The position numbers and the translations under genes are program-made. From Homarus americanus (taxonomy: Eukaryota > Arthropoda > Malacostraca > Decapoda > Nephropidae), in the NCBI RefSeq assembly GCF_018991925.1, contig NW_024736071.1, positions 17,413,688 through 17,477,687 on the forward strand: 64,000 nucleotides of DNA. The letters run 5' to 3'. How positions within the stretch are numbered: position 1 is the stretch's first letter; each line of letters begins with the position of its first letter. Shown here piece after piece: positions 1 to 10,990 of the stretch. The notes under the pieces are model-generated. The model saw nothing but the letters and a program-made list of their open reading frames with translations, ran no database searches and was not told the origin of the DNA.

Positions 1-165
1 ATCAGCCTACTTATAATTAAATCTGTCTATCATCACTTATATTTAAATTTGAATGGCTGTACTTTATACTTAAATCTAGATACCTGTATTACTTTACTTA
101 AATCTTTCTACTTGTGTTTTGTACTTAAATCAGTCTACCTCTACTTTACACTTAAATCAATAAAC
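1..165. repeat. Degenerate AT-rich tandem repeat
   Basis: Four to five loosely repeated segments share the core 'acttaaatc' followed by 'tacct' and 'tacttta', with a period of roughly 35 bases. The array is old and indels are common. The stretch from there to about position 312 shows nothing recognisable. Confidence 0.5.
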
Positions 166-312
166 CTTTAATAATTCTGGGTTTTTTTCACTTTAAACAT
201 TTAATTTCTTTACATAACTGTACATGTTATCTGGCCCACCTTTGACACCTGAGCTTTAATTTACCTGTACTGTACTGTATATATACCTTAATCCATCAGA
301 GAATTATCCCCA

Positions 313-400
313 AACATAGATGTCCTTTCATTGGATATTTCTAAACCTAAATGCCCTTTCTGAAAGTATGCCCAAGTTTAAATGTCCTCTCTGAACGTGT
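313..400. repeat. Degenerate ~34-bp minisatellite, first block
   Basis: Repeats of a unit reading 'aaatgccctttctgaaagta' then 'tgcccaagttt'. The same unit recurs near 905-958 and 1708-1885, so this was once one array that later insertions split. Confidence 0.55.
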
Positions 401-904
401 TAACGCAAGCAGTAATGAGTATACAGTATATAGAGTATTGAGATGGTGGAGATGGAGAGACCCAGAGTAGGTTGAGGTGTTGGGTGGTGTAAGGGGAGCT
501 TGTTTGCGTATAACACGCCTGACGCAGAAAAGTCGGCCAGCCAAGGCTGGGCATGTGACGCCGGGCAGGGCACTGTAGCTATCACCATCATAGAGGCAAA
601 ACCTAACCTGTTTCTCTTGAGACTTTCAACACGTAAGTTTAACTTGTACTTATTGTGTACACAGGTAGACTGTGTCCATTGCATCGGTTATCATTGTGAC
701 AACATAGAAATATGGCAAATTAAGTACTCATTATAAGTGTTAAGATTAGACTAATTACATAGCAATGATTGTTATGTAAATATATATTGGATTAAACATT
801 TATGTATGATTGCCTATGTATGATTTATTGGAAATACTAAAATGAATTGTATTCAACAGGTTTGACCGAATTATAACGTTCGAGTTTAACGTGAAGAGTG
901 TGAT
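401..904. other. No recognisable gene; probable insertion between repeat blocks
   Basis: Mixed sequence between two blocks of the same minisatellite. It may be another insertion, but I see no clean termini. The 78-codon and 94-codon frames on opposite strands here have no recognisable domain and are not supported as genes. Confidence 0.3.
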
Positions 905-958
905 TAACCTTTAAACCCTCAGAAGGCGTTTACAGAAAGTATACCCAAGTTTAAATGC
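905..958. repeat. Minisatellite block left of the solo LTR
   Basis: The unit 'cagaaagtatacccaagttt' followed by 'aaatgc' matches the blocks on either side. Its last four bases, ATGC, are the left copy of the LTR target-site duplication. Confidence 0.6.
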
Positions 959-1707
959 TGTGACAGACTGGTGGTCCTAGATTGTGTCAAACCATAGCTC
1001 ACCACTCCGGTAACAGTAAAAAATAACAAGGTCGCCAATGAAATTAATAAATGAAAGGAATAAGCAATATCTAAGAGTAAATTAAAAGACAAATTCATTT
1101 AACAAAAGAAATAAAGCATCTGATAAGTACCAACAAACGAATCAAAAGACAGTTTACAAATATTAACCCATTTGGGAATACTCACAACTCAGCAGACAAG
1201 TTCCGTTAATCATAATTACAGTGACAAGTAAGCAGGCAATAACGAGGGTTGGGGTTCACCAATTAATACAATATTATATAACGTCACGGTTCTTTTATCA
1301 GTATAATGTTACGAAATTTCAAGCCGAATACCCAATATTCTATCCTACACACAAAATATTCTATCCTATTCTTCCTCCACTTTCCTTGACTCTCACACTC
1401 TCTCAAAAAAAAAAAGTATACTCAAGTTAAAGACTCTTCTATGTGTTGAACTCCTGCCACCGTTTCCACCATCCTCGGTCACGTCAACCCGCTTCTCCTC
1501 CTGTCCAGTGGACCATGGTCGCTTCACATATTGGCAGGAATCTATAACCAATCAGGCATCGGTTTTCCAGTGGCGCCATAAAACTTCACATCTGATGTTT
1601 CAGCCAGCTTCACACGTCCCATGCCCGCGTGGTCTAGCTGTGTTTGTGGTTGCTGCGGTAGTTCCTAATTGCTTCTTTTTACTCCCGGCACTCAACGTCA
1701 CGTCACA
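959..1707. mobile_element. Solo LTR of an LTR retrotransposon (~749 bp)
   Basis: The segment begins TGTGACAGAC and ends CACGTCACA, so it has the TG...CA termini of an LTR with short inverted ends (TGTGAC/GTCACA). It is flanked by the 4-bp direct repeat ATGC (955-958 and 1708-1711). Removing it rejoins the surrounding minisatellite unit in register: 'tttaaatg' plus 'cctctctgaa', the same join as in the intact unit near 375-395. An AATAAA-like signal lies near position 1045. No internal gag or pol sequence is present, so this is a solo LTR, normally left by recombination between two LTRs. A 4-bp duplication fits a Gypsy-type element, but family assignment is inference. Confidence 0.7.
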
Positions 1708-1885
1708 ATGCCCTCTCTGAAAATATATCCAAACTTAAATGTCTTCAACGAATATACACCGAAATTTAAATACCTTTCCAGTGTATATTCTTAAACATAA
1801 AACCACCCTTTCAGTGGATGTTCCTAATTTTAAATTCCCCCTTTTTTTGAGAGTATTCCCAAACTTAAAACACCCTTTCAGTCAG
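1708..1885. repeat. Minisatellite block right of the solo LTR
   Basis: About five degenerate units of the 'ccctttcagtggatattccc' and 'aaacttaaat' type, continuing the array seen at 313-400 and 905-958. From about 1886 to 2169 the sequence is AT-rich without a recognisable feature. Confidence 0.55.
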
Positions 1886-2169
1886 CAGGTAGTCAGATGA
1901 AGGGCCATTTTACTCTTCTATATAGCGACAAAAATCATTGCTGCAATATTCATCTTCATAAGGATTAATGTACCTCAATTTCCGAATGTAAATTGGACTT
2001 TGTCGTGGCAATCTGAGCTGAGATAAATATTACCGCTGGATTAATCAGACGAGGGCGAGAGACAGAGAGAGAAAAAAAATGTGTTTTCTTCATTCCATTT
2101 TTTACCGGAGTTGTATATACCAGGTATGAAAAAAAAATGTGCCGGCAAAAGATTAGTCGTCCCAGCTTG

Positions 2170-2327
2170 TTTCACCATAAGATTAACACCCAAATGCTAA
2201 CCTAATCTAATGCTAACCTAACCATTGCTAACCTAACAATATGCTAACCTAACCAAATCCCATATAGCGTTAGGGTGTTTAATTATCAGGTGAAATATGC
2301 TAAGGGGCCTAATTTTCAGGTGATCCG
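2170..2327. mobile_element. Fold-back element with internal telomere-like pentamers (copy a)
   Basis: The left end reads TTTCACCATAAGATTAACAC. The right end is its near reverse complement, GTGTTTAATTATCAGGTGAAA. Between them are irregular 'gctaacctaacc' pentamers and a 'gcgttaggg' junction. An outer tail, 'aattttcaggtgatccg', follows. Related copies lie at about 25279-25306 (right end only), 28880-29090 and 53331-53452. Terminal inverted repeats, several copies and no coding sequence suggest a MITE-like non-autonomous element. Confidence 0.55.
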
Positions 2328-2399
2328 ATAATTAAACTGAAGATATTGAATATATAAAGAAATAAAAGGATTTGAGAGTTGGTTTTAAGTATCTGTACT

Positions 2400-2443
2400 G
2401 GTTCAAGGTTCTCTCAGTCAGTCGGTCGGTCGGTCGGTCGGTC
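2400..2443. repeat. (GGTC)n microsatellite
   Basis: 'cagtcagtcggtcggtcggt' tetranucleotide run. It is followed to about 2530 by 'aatcaatcatctaatca' degenerate repeats. Confidence 0.8.
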
Positions 2444-2595
2444 GACTAGTTAACTAATCAATTAATCATCTAATAACTTATTTATTCACCCAATCAATCA
2501 TCTAATCACTAAATCATTCAGTCAACCAATCAGGAGTGGCATTCATAAGGTTCTATGAACTTCATTTAGAAAAAAAGTCAATATTCGATATAATT

Positions 2596-2868
2596 AACCC
2601 ACTCCCTTCCTCTCCTCCCCCACTCCCTTCCTCTCCTCCCCCCACTCCCTTCCTCTCCCCTTCCCCACTCTTCCTCTCTCCTCCCCCCACTCCCTTCCTC
2701 TCTCTCTCTCCTCCGCCCACTCTTCCTCTCTCCCTTTCCACCCTCCCCCTCTACACTTTTTCTTCCCCTCCACCCTTCCTTTTCCCCTCTATCCCTTTTC
2801 CCTCTCCATCCTTCCCCTTTCCCGCTTACCCCTCCTCCCCCACCCCTTCTCCCTCCCCCTCTCACCAG
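2596..2868. repeat. Polypyrimidine tract (CT/CCT-rich)
   Basis: Nearly pure C/T on the plus strand, built from 'ctcccttcctctcctccccc' units. Open frames on both strands translate only this composition. Confidence 0.85.
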
Positions 2869-3167
2869 TTAATTATTCGAGCGGATTACCAAGCGTTTCT
2901 GACCCCCCCTGGGATCACCATTGCATATGATACTCTACATATTAAAAAAAACAACTCATATATTTAAAAGAAAAAAAAAACACACGCCAAACAGAAGCTT
3001 CATCACGATCGTGGGATGAGTGACGTAATGTAAACACGCTGGCATCATGTGTTTTAATTTTGTTTGTTTATTTTGGCCGCTGGTGAGGTTGTGGTATATA
3101 TCCTATGTCCAAACAGGCGGTGGGGATGAGGTGATTTGTGGATGTGGTGTTTCATGGACAATTTGTT

Positions 3168-3420
3168 CCGTAGCCAGTTTGTTCCGTGGTCAGGCTGTTC
3201 CGTGTCCAGGCTGTTCCGTGTCCAGGCTGTTCCATGGCCAGGCGGTTCCGTGTCCAGGCTGTTCCGTGTCCAGGCTGTTCCGTGTCAGGCTGTTCCGTGT
3301 CCAGGCTGTTCCGTGTCCAGGCTGTTCCGTGTCCAGGCTGTTCCATGGCCAGGCGGTTCCGAGACCAGTCTGTTCCGAGACCAGTCTGTCCCGTGGCCAG
3401 TCTGTTCCGTGGCCAGACTA
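3168..3420. repeat. 16-bp minisatellite
   Basis: About 15 copies of 'ctgttccgtgtccagg', with variants ending 'ggccagg' or 'agaccag'. A 15-bp variant shifts the register once. Because 16 is not a multiple of 3, several frames are open at once, so the overlapping ORFs here are artefacts. Confidence 0.9.
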
Positions 3421-3544
3421 AATGAGGTTAGGTGAGGTTAATCTAGGTTAAAGTAGGTCATTCATCCGACACCTCAAAAACAGGGTCGACTATGAACCCG
3501 AAATCCGAATCATTAACCTCAAGAGAGACCATCACCATGACAAC

Positions 3545-3932
3545 CATGAGAGGGCCCCTCCCCTTACCACTACATCGTCCTCTCCCTCCCTCACTCTTCC
3601 TTCCTCCCTCTCCTCTCCCTCTCACCCTTCCTCCCATCATCCTTCTCTTCTCTCTCGTCCTTCACCAGCCTCCTCCCTCCCTTACCCTTCCTCCCTCCCT
3701 CTCCTCTCCATCCCTCACCCTTCCTCTCTCTCCTCCCTTGCCACCCTCCTCCCCCCATTTACCCTCCCTACTTACCTCCCTCATCTTTCCTCCTCCTTCC
3801 CCTCCCCCCTAACCCTCCTATCACTCTCCATCTTTCCTCCCTCATACCTCGCTCCCTCATCTAGCCTCCTTCCTTTCCTTCCTCCTCCCTTCCTTCCTCC
3901 CTCCCTCCCTCCTTCACCACCTTTACCCTCCT
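3545..3932. repeat. Polypyrimidine tract left of a LINE fragment
   Basis: 'tcctccctcc' and 'accctcctccc' sequence, resumed at 4322-4440 after the LINE fragment. The retrotransposon therefore inserted into a pre-existing pyrimidine tract. Confidence 0.85.
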
Positions 3933-3935
3933 CCC

Positions 3936-4321
3936 AAACTTTGTGATAAACCTTTAAAACATACACTTGAACACTGTATTATTGAATGTGACACTGTCAA
4001 AGACTTCAGGCCACCTGACTTATTGTATCTTGAACTATGTAATTACTACATTGAATCAGGGGTGCTTGAGGACATTCTTGCTGTTTATCCCAAATTTGCT
4101 GGCCCACACTGATTAGTCTTCAATTAGAATATGACATCCAATGTATGTGAACCACTGACCTATATATACTGCTAATGAATACGATGTATTTCTTTGTGTA
4201 TGAACCTCTGTCCTGCGTGGCAGTGAGAAGTGATACCACCCTCAGTGTCAAGACCTGACTGAATTACTCAGAATAGGCAAACTGTACTATAAGCCTTGTC
4301 AATAAATTTGTTAAACTAAAA
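3936..4321 (+). mobile_element. 5'-truncated non-LTR retrotransposon 3' end (copy 1)
   Basis: Only the last ~58 codons of the element's second ORF remain, open to a TGA at 4110-4112. The peptide contains TLEHCIIECD, a Cys/His cluster (C and H spaced as in LINE C-terminal zinc knuckles), and ends VYPKFAGPH. The 3'UTR follows, with 'tttctttgtgtatgaacctc' and the end 'aataaatttgttaaactaaa'. The same C-terminus and 3'UTR occur in the longer copy at 41462-43032, and the 3'UTR alone recurs at 20178-20440. Truncation at the 5' side is typical of target-primed reverse transcription. Confidence 0.8.
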
Positions 4322-5066
4322 GCTCACCCTTCTCCCTTTCCATCCACACATCATACTCTTCCTTTTTTTCATTTCCTCCCTCACCACCCTTCCTCCCTAC
4401 CACCCTTCCTTCCTCCCTCCCTTCCTTCCGATAGCCAGCCTACCACACCACTTATAAATTACTTCTGTCCACCACTGGTCAGAATAATGAACCACCGCTG
4501 AGAGGATTCTCCACCATTCTTATACCGTGTTTTTGCCAAGAGTCCAGACACAGGCGAGCGATCCTGGGTACAAGCGGCCGAACATGATAAAGCGGTACTT
4601 TTCAGCTCGACGTAATGCTGGTCAAGACTGTGGGATTGTGTTGGTGGGGCGGAGTGTAAAGCATTGTTTGTTGGCGAATGGAGATTTATTTTATTTTTAA
4701 TATTATTGTTGTTATTGTTAGTTATTATTATTGTTGTTGTTGTTATTGTTTGTGTCTGATGTTATACCAAGTACACCGTCCATTCATTACTACAAGGTGA
4801 AGTCTGCCGTTCATCACCTTAAACAATTATCCTGTTTGTTTATCTGTTCATATTATTGTTACTGGTTTATGTTTCTTTAATAGTTTATTTATGATAATTT
4901 TTCACCTCGTGTTGATATTTCTTTTAAAGTTATTGTAGTTTCTCCCTGGAATATGTTAGGTTAATATGACATGCTATTTTAATGCTGATATATAATTACT
5001 TTAAGTTATATTATTATTCTGTTCGTCCTATATTGACCCTGACAGGTAGTGGAAATTAAAGTTCTA
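4322..5066. other. Pyrimidine tract remnant, then intergenic sequence
   Basis: CT-rich to about 4440. The remainder is AT-rich sequence with a 'ttattgttgttattgtt' low-complexity patch at 4680-4750. No gene is seen. Confidence 0.5.
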
Positions 5067-5134
5067 CAGGGTGATCAAAAAGTCCCTGTGCACCTATATA
5101 CCTAAAGATGCACAGGGACTTTTTGATCACCCTG
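5067..5134. mobile_element. 68-bp perfect-hairpin MITE with TA target site
   Basis: Two perfectly complementary 26-bp arms (5067-5092 and 5109-5134) begin CAGGGTGATCAAAAAGTCCC and surround a 16-base loop. TA dinucleotides lie immediately outside both ends (5065-5066, 5135-5136). TA duplication plus terminal inverted repeats is the signature of Tc1/mariner-type mobilisation. The element is almost nothing but its two termini, so it is non-autonomous and probably an internal-deletion derivative. Confidence 0.75.
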
Positions 5135-5136
5135 TA

Positions 5137-5700
5137 TGTAACCAGCGGATGCTTTGTGTAAACTAAGTGTGTTACCTGAAGGCTATATAGTGACCAGAAC
5201 AACTAATTACTTACAACAGGATTAACCATAGTGAGGAAAATTGTTTACTAGTTTATAAATCATCTTTCCGTATACCAGACACCAAGTATAACTGAATTAT
5301 TGGAAACTAAATTACAAATTCTATTGGCAAGTATCGAATAAAAAAAAACCGTGAAATTTGTCCCGTCACTTTTGCTCTAGGTTAATTAAGTTAACCAGAC
5401 GAGCGAGGTGGGTTAAAATTAGCCAGCGGTTAAGCCTTTTTTTTTTGACCTGTCGTTGTTAAGTCTGAAGCGACACGAGTGGTAAAAGGAAATTATTTGG
5501 TGGTTAATGTTTATAGGATTCCTTACCCAGGTGATCTCTCTTTATATACGCCGCCATCCACACACCTGCCCGAACCACACACCTGTCTGAACCACACACC
5601 TGCCTGAACCACACACCTGTCTACAACATATATCACAGAGGCGCCCACTTTATTACCTTCATACCTCTTCCTCCATCATCGCCTTTTTCCTTTCCTTATA
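5137..5700. other. Intergenic sequence, no gene recognised
   Basis: Mostly unique AT-rich sequence. Near 5560-5625 there are three or four copies of the short motif 'accacacacctg', a small degenerate repeat. Confidence 0.5.
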
Positions 5701-5711
5701 GTTCTTCAATG

Positions 5712-5825
5712 TGGGTCCTCCTCCTCCTCCTCTTCCCCCTCCTCCTCTTCCCCCTCCTCCTCTTCCTCCTCCTCCTCCTCTTCCCCCTCCTTCTCCTCCT
5801 CCTCTTCTTCCCCCTCCTCCCTGGT
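5712..5825. repeat. (CTC/CTT)n polypyrimidine microsatellite
   Basis: 'ctcctcctcctcttccccct' run. The matching Leu/Pro-rich frame is compositional. Confidence 0.85.
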
Positions 5826-6026
5826 ATTCTCAATAACTTTCATAACCCTATCTCGTATATCTACCTCCGCTTTCTATTTATACATCTATCTTCCATCTAT
5901 CTTCATTCCTCCTCTTCCTCTTTTGAGTTGGGTGGAGAGGGAGACGTGGGGAATGTCAAGAACCTGCAGAGTGACCCACTAAACTTAAGCATTCGACGCA
6001 CGCACACTTATAAAGAGTTTTGTTAT

Positions 6027-6313
6027 TGAAACCTCCTCCTCCACCAACCAATTCCTCCTTCCCCCCATATATCTCCTCCCCCCAATAATACCTCCTCCTC
6101 CACCTCCTCCTCCTCCTCCACTTTCATCTGTGCCTCCTCCTCCTCCACCTCTTCTCCTCCACTTTCATCTACATACCTCCTCCTCCACCTCCATCTATAT
6201 ACCTCCTCCACCTCCATCTATATACCTCCTCCTCCTCCACCTCCATCTATATACCTCCTCCTCCTCCATCTATATACCTCCTTCTCCTCCATCTATATAC
6301 CTCCTTCTCCACC
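6027..6313. repeat. CCT-rich minisatellite with 'catctatatac' units
   Basis: Repeats of 'cctcctcctccacctccatc' joined by 'tatatac', with a variable number of CTC triplets per unit. Open frames on both strands are by-products. Confidence 0.8.
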
Positions 6314-6389
6314 CAACACCTCCATTATTATCAAGTGTTTTTCCATGGACTCCTTGTGTCTATATTTGGAGGTCCTGACATTATGTTGT

Positions 6390-6391
<2 letters not shown>

Positions 6392-6434
<43 letters not shown>
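6392..6434. repeat. (GA)n microsatellite
   Basis: About 20 uninterrupted GA units. A (GAAA)n block follows at 6508-6550. Confidence 0.95.
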
Positions 6435-6438
<4 letters not shown>

Positions 6439-6825
6439 GACAAAGAAGTGAGACAACATAAAGAAAACAATATTGATAGAGAAACACAAATAACAATAAA
6501 AATGGAAATAGAAAGAAAGAAAGAAGGAAAGAAAGAAAGAAAGAAAGACACATAAGAGAGAAAAAAACCCACCAGAATAACTTTAAAATCATCACCATCA
6601 TAACATATCAACATCCTAAGGTCAACTCTTAATTAATTGATCAAACAAAATGAAACACAAAAACGCAGAGAAGAAGAAAAATGCTACACTGGTCTTATCG
6701 GGAATTTCTCGAGATCAAAGTAGAGCACATGGGTTCGAGACTTTGTTTTTAAGGAATATTATTTTTTTTTTCAGTTTTGTATTGACTGGGATTCCTCAAC
6801 GTTGGTGGTTTAATAGTGTATTACT

Positions 6826-6945
6826 GAAGGAAGGAAGGAAGGAAAGAAGGTAGAATAAGAAGTACAGAAGATGAAGAACTCGAAGAACAACAAGAAAGAA
6901 TGATTCCTATTTTTTCTTTGTCAGTTTGTCTGTCTTTGTCACTCT

Positions 6946-6982
<37 letters not shown>
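6826..6982. repeat. (GAAG)n and (CT)n microsatellites
   Basis: 'gaaggaaggaaggaaagaag' at about 6826-6850 and a CT run at about 6948-6982, separated by purine-rich sequence. Confidence 0.8.
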
Positions 6983-6985
<3 letters not shown>

Positions 6986-7608
6986 CCATACATCAGACGC
7001 TACCATTCCTCAACATCACTCATCCTTCTAACACAGTACAGAAGAAAGACTCGGCTATTTCACCGTAAATCCAAAACTGCCCTCATCATCTTAATTACCC
7101 ATTGACAAGTGGTTCGAAAATCCCCCCCCCCCTATCCCTCCAAATTTTTAAAACAATTTTCATTGGTCAATTTTTGTCGGTTCTATAACTTATTTTGAAG
7201 ACCAGTTTATTAATTAAGTTCGGTTAAGTTTTGGTCTTTTTTAAGTTATTTTCTAGATTAGTTTTGTTTGGTTAAGTTTGGTCTAGTTCAAGTTAGATTT
7301 TGGTTATAACTTATCAAATGTTCTAGTAATGAATGATTTTGTTACTGTCTTGACTCTTATCGTATATAAACGCGTAAACTACCATAGTCTAGTGGTTGAA
7401 ACAGAGTCACTCATATACACAACGATATAATGAATCCCCCCAAAAAAGTTTATTTTACTAACGACTGAACTGTTAGGGTTTAAGTGAGCTTTAAGTATTA
7501 CCATAGAGTTTGTAATGTGTTAAAATATAGATGCTGGGAAAGCCTTAATCTCTTGAGCGGATTCTCTTTCTATTTATATTATGTACAATTACGGGTTTCA
7601 CTATATTT

Positions 7609-7611
<3 letters not shown>
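6983..7611. other. Intergenic sequence, no gene recognised
   Basis: Contains a C run near 7122-7132 and degenerate 'ggttaagtttggtctagttc' repeats near 7215-7310. No coding signal is seen. Confidence 0.5.
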
Positions 7612-7658
<47 letters not shown>

Positions 7659-7714
7659 TAATAACAATAATAATAATAACAATAATAACAAAAATAACAA
7701 TAATAATAACAATG

Positions 7715-7752
<38 letters not shown>

Positions 7753-7804
7753 ATTAACAATAATAATAACAACAATAACAATAAGAACAATAATAATAAT
7801 AACA
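7612..7804. repeat. Long (AAT)n microsatellite with AAC interruptions
   Basis: About 64 triplets, perfect at the left and increasingly interrupted by 'aac' and 'aca' at the right. It encodes Ile, Asn or Leu homopolymers in silico, which are not credible proteins. Confidence 0.95.
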
Positions 7805-8085
7805 ACATAATTACACCTCCTTAATTAATAGAGTCTGTTAACACACCTTGAGTACGATGATAATGCAACTCAGTGGGTTAACACATTCGTACTGGAAGGG
7901 TGAAAATTGCACCTGTCACTAGCCACTCAACGCAATTGAAATATTACCAATGGATTTTTATTTTTTCATGCGTGTGTTAAATGTTGCAGGTCCAATTATA
8001 ATTTTTTTTCAGTAATTTTCACTACATATAAAATTCTGCAGTAAATTGAATGTGATGATGTTCGAGTGGTGTAGAGTTTTGACTG

Positions 8086-8087
8086 GG

Positions 8088-8131
<44 letters not shown>
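8086..8131. repeat. (GT)n microsatellite
   Basis: About 21 GT units after a short G run. The flanks, 7805-8085 and 8132-8610, show no gene. Confidence 0.95.
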
Positions 8132-8138
<7 letters not shown>

Positions 8139-8610
8139 AGGGGGAAGTGGGCTGCAATGAGAGAATAATATTTATTATCACTGAAATAAAGGAAAATATT
8201 GTTATTTTTTAGATAAGGAAAAACTTCGTGGGTAAAGTCAGTATTTTCGTCTAATAGCTCATCTAAATGTAAACAGACACCAAATTATATAGTTGGGTGA
8301 AAGAAGGCGGTCGAAAGCAGTGTCAGCCATACAGCTTCCTTATGAAACGAACAATGTTTTCAGCGTACAGTGTGCTATATCCGCACTGCCCTCAAACGAT
8401 CCCTCAAGCTAAGTGAGTGTTGGTGGTGATGCTCCAACAGTGAGTGTTGGTGGTGAGGGGCGAGGCTAGCTGACCTACCCTCACCTTGATTAATGATAAC
8501 AAGTATTGACTTTGAATAATAAATACAAGTAACAAACCTGAATGATGTACGCGAATAATTGTTGTGAAGCCTGAGTTTTGTGGCTAATATTTTGACACAG
8601 ACAGACAGCT

Positions 8611-8612
8611 AA

Positions 8613-8679
<67 letters not shown>
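8611..8679. repeat. (GATA)n microsatellite
   Basis: Seventeen or so near-perfect GATA/TAGA units. Confidence 0.95.
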
Positions 8680-8813
8680 CAGAGACTACGACCGAGTGCT
8701 TAATTAAATACAATAAATAAAGTTTCTTAATTCAAACGTTGGTTATGAATATTTTTCTTTACTCTTATTTCACCGCCAGATGTACCTTACCTCTAATTGG
8801 TTTAATAGTAAAA

Positions 8814-8881
8814 GGTTAGGTTAGGTTAGGTTAGGTTAGGTTAGGTTTGGTTAGGTTAGGTTAGGTTTGGTTAGGTTAGGT
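8814..8881. repeat. Interstitial telomere-like (GGTTA)n array
   Basis: About 13 copies of GGTTA with two GGTTT variants. TTAGG is the usual arthropod telomere unit. Flanks are ordinary interior sequence, so this is an interstitial array, not a chromosome end. Confidence 0.9.
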
Positions 8882-8924
8882 TTATATGTGGTTTATGTAG
8901 TTTTATGTTGGTTGTATGCAGTAC

Positions 8925-9672
8925 CACCTTCACCATCTACCACTGCAGACAACTACCACTATCACCATCTACCACCATCACCCTCAACAACCACCATTAC
9001 CATCTACCACTGCAGACAACTACCACTATCATCATCTACCACTACATACAACAACCACCATCATCATCTACCACTACTGTACATACAACAACTACCATCA
9101 TCATCTACCACTACAGACAACTACCACTATCACCATCTACCACCATCACCCTCAACAACCACCATCATCATCTACCACTGCAGACAACTACCACTATCAT
9201 CATCTACCACTACATACAACAACCACTATCATCATCTACCACTACATACAACAACCACCATCATCATCATCATCTACCACTACATACAACAACCACCATC
9301 ATCATCTACCACTACATACAACAACCACCATCATCATCTACCACTGCGGTATAATCTACCACCATCATCATCATCATCTACCACTACATACAACAACGAA
9401 CGACCACCATCATCATCTACCACTACATACAACAACCACCATCATCATCTACCACTGCAGACAACAACCACCACCATCATCATCTACCACTACATACAAC
9501 AACCACCATCATCATCTACCACTACATACAACAACCACCATCATCATCTACCACTGCAGACAACCACCACCATCATCATCTACCACCGCAGACAACAACC
9601 ACCATCATCATCTACCACTATCATCATCTACCACTACATACAACTACCACCATCTACCACAACTACCAACAT
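8925..9672. repeat. ~32-bp minisatellite (CAT/ACC-rich)
   Basis: About 23 units built from 'catcatcatctaccactaca' plus 'tacaacaaccac', with variants carrying 'gcagacaac' or extra CAT triplets. The unit length is not a multiple of 3, yet no stop arises in any of three plus frames, giving overlapping His/Thr/Ser-rich ORFs up to 325 codons. These are artefacts of the repeat. Confidence 0.9.
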
Positions 9673-10200
9673 CACACTTGTAAAACACTTAACAGATACT
9701 TATGACCAAAGTTTCACAGACGCTGGTGAGAGAGAGAAGACGGATTTCTTGTGGTGTTCACTCGGCCTTCCTCCAATTATCCCTTTATTGCTCTCTCTTC
9801 CATCTACATTCTTTCTTCCTTTCCCTTTTACGACTCTTGACTAAATTGGCAGGGATATTTATACTACCAAGTCAGGAAATAAGTGGCTAACTGGCAAGGC
9901 TCTCACAGTAACTTTCTCTCTTGAGTAACTGGGTGAGTCTCTCTTCTGTTAGACTGAATGGTTAAGACTCCTGAACTGTAGGAATGGTGACTAGGGCGGG
10001 GGGGGGTGTGAATAGTGTGACTGGTAATTTTGGTGAAAAGAAATGATTGGTGAATGATTGGATACATATGGCTGGTGATTGGTGGTTAATTGGAGTGATT
10101 GGTGATTGCATATATAGACTGGTCGTGGTAGTTAGCTGGTTAAAATGTATGAACGTGATTGACTCATAGGAAAACTGGTGAACTAAAATTGATTGGTAAG
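9673..10200. other. Intergenic sequence with degenerate 'gattggtgaatgattgg' repeats
   Basis: A loose repeat of 'tgattggtgat' runs from about 10040 to 10200. No gene is seen. Confidence 0.5.
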
Positions 10201-10206
10201 TAGGTG

Positions 10207-10281
10207 AGGTGTGAGTGAGTGAGTGAGTGAGTGAGTGAGTGGTGTGTGTGTGTGTGTGTGTCTGTGTAAATGAGTGAGTGA

Positions 10282-10324
<43 letters not shown>

Positions 10325-10342
10325 TGAGTGAGTGAGTGAGTG
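10207..10342. repeat. Compound (GAGT)n/(GT)n microsatellite
   Basis: Alternating GAGT and GT blocks: GAGT, GT, GAGT, GT, GAGT. Confidence 0.95.
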
Positions 10343-10521
10343 AAGGGATAAATATACTCAAGAATAAAGCTCTTCAAGGCACCAACAGTCAAGGCTAAGA
10401 GTCACTAACATAAACACAGAGTAAATCCACCACTATTGGCACCTCATGGCGGGCAGTGATGGCCTCTTCAGATGGTTACTGCAAATAGCATATTGATTTT
10501 TACATAAGAAAAAAATACACT

Positions 10522-10573
<52 letters not shown>

Positions 10574-10668
10574 GTAGCATCTTTACCTGATAACAATGGT
10601 TTCTCCTGAAGATGTTCCTCTAACTCCAGGGTAGTGGCTGAAGGTACCTGAGTGTGTGGGTATAAATA

Positions 10669-10699
<31 letters not shown>

Positions 10700-10724
10700 G
10701 TAGAAAGACGTCACTCTCTCTTTT

Positions 10725-10780
<56 letters not shown>

Positions 10781-10781
10781 A
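10522..10781. repeat. Cluster of (CG)/(CA)n and (TG)n microsatellites
   Basis: A (CG)4(CA)n run at 10522-10570, TG at 10667-10695 and CA at 10727-10781. The TG and second CA runs face each other about 30 bp apart, so this could fold into a stem. Confidence 0.9.
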
Positions 10782-10916
10782 GAGCCTAACCCTGAACGTT
10801 TCCTCTCAATACCTTTCCAGGCCGTAATGGTTTCGTAGTTCATTATGTAAACACCTTCAGTATAACACCTTTGTCCCTGCCGCTCCTGTTAATATTTCAC
10901 ACTCCAGCAGACTCTC

Positions 10917-10990
10917 ACGGTGGGGTGAGGTGAGGGTGAGGTGAGGATGAGGTGAGGATGAGGTGAGGGTGAGGTGAGGATGAGGTGAGG
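10917..10990. repeat. GGTGAGGATGA minisatellite
   Basis: Short units of 'gaggtgagggt' and 'gaggtgaggat'. Purine-rich sequence follows to about 11100, then 'atgtatgtatgt' and 'tctatctatc' microsatellites at 11160-11230. Confidence 0.8.

Noticed and set aside
8867..9844. 325-codon plus-strand frame
   Set aside because: Reads through the 32-bp CAT-rich minisatellite; two other frames over the same DNA are also open.
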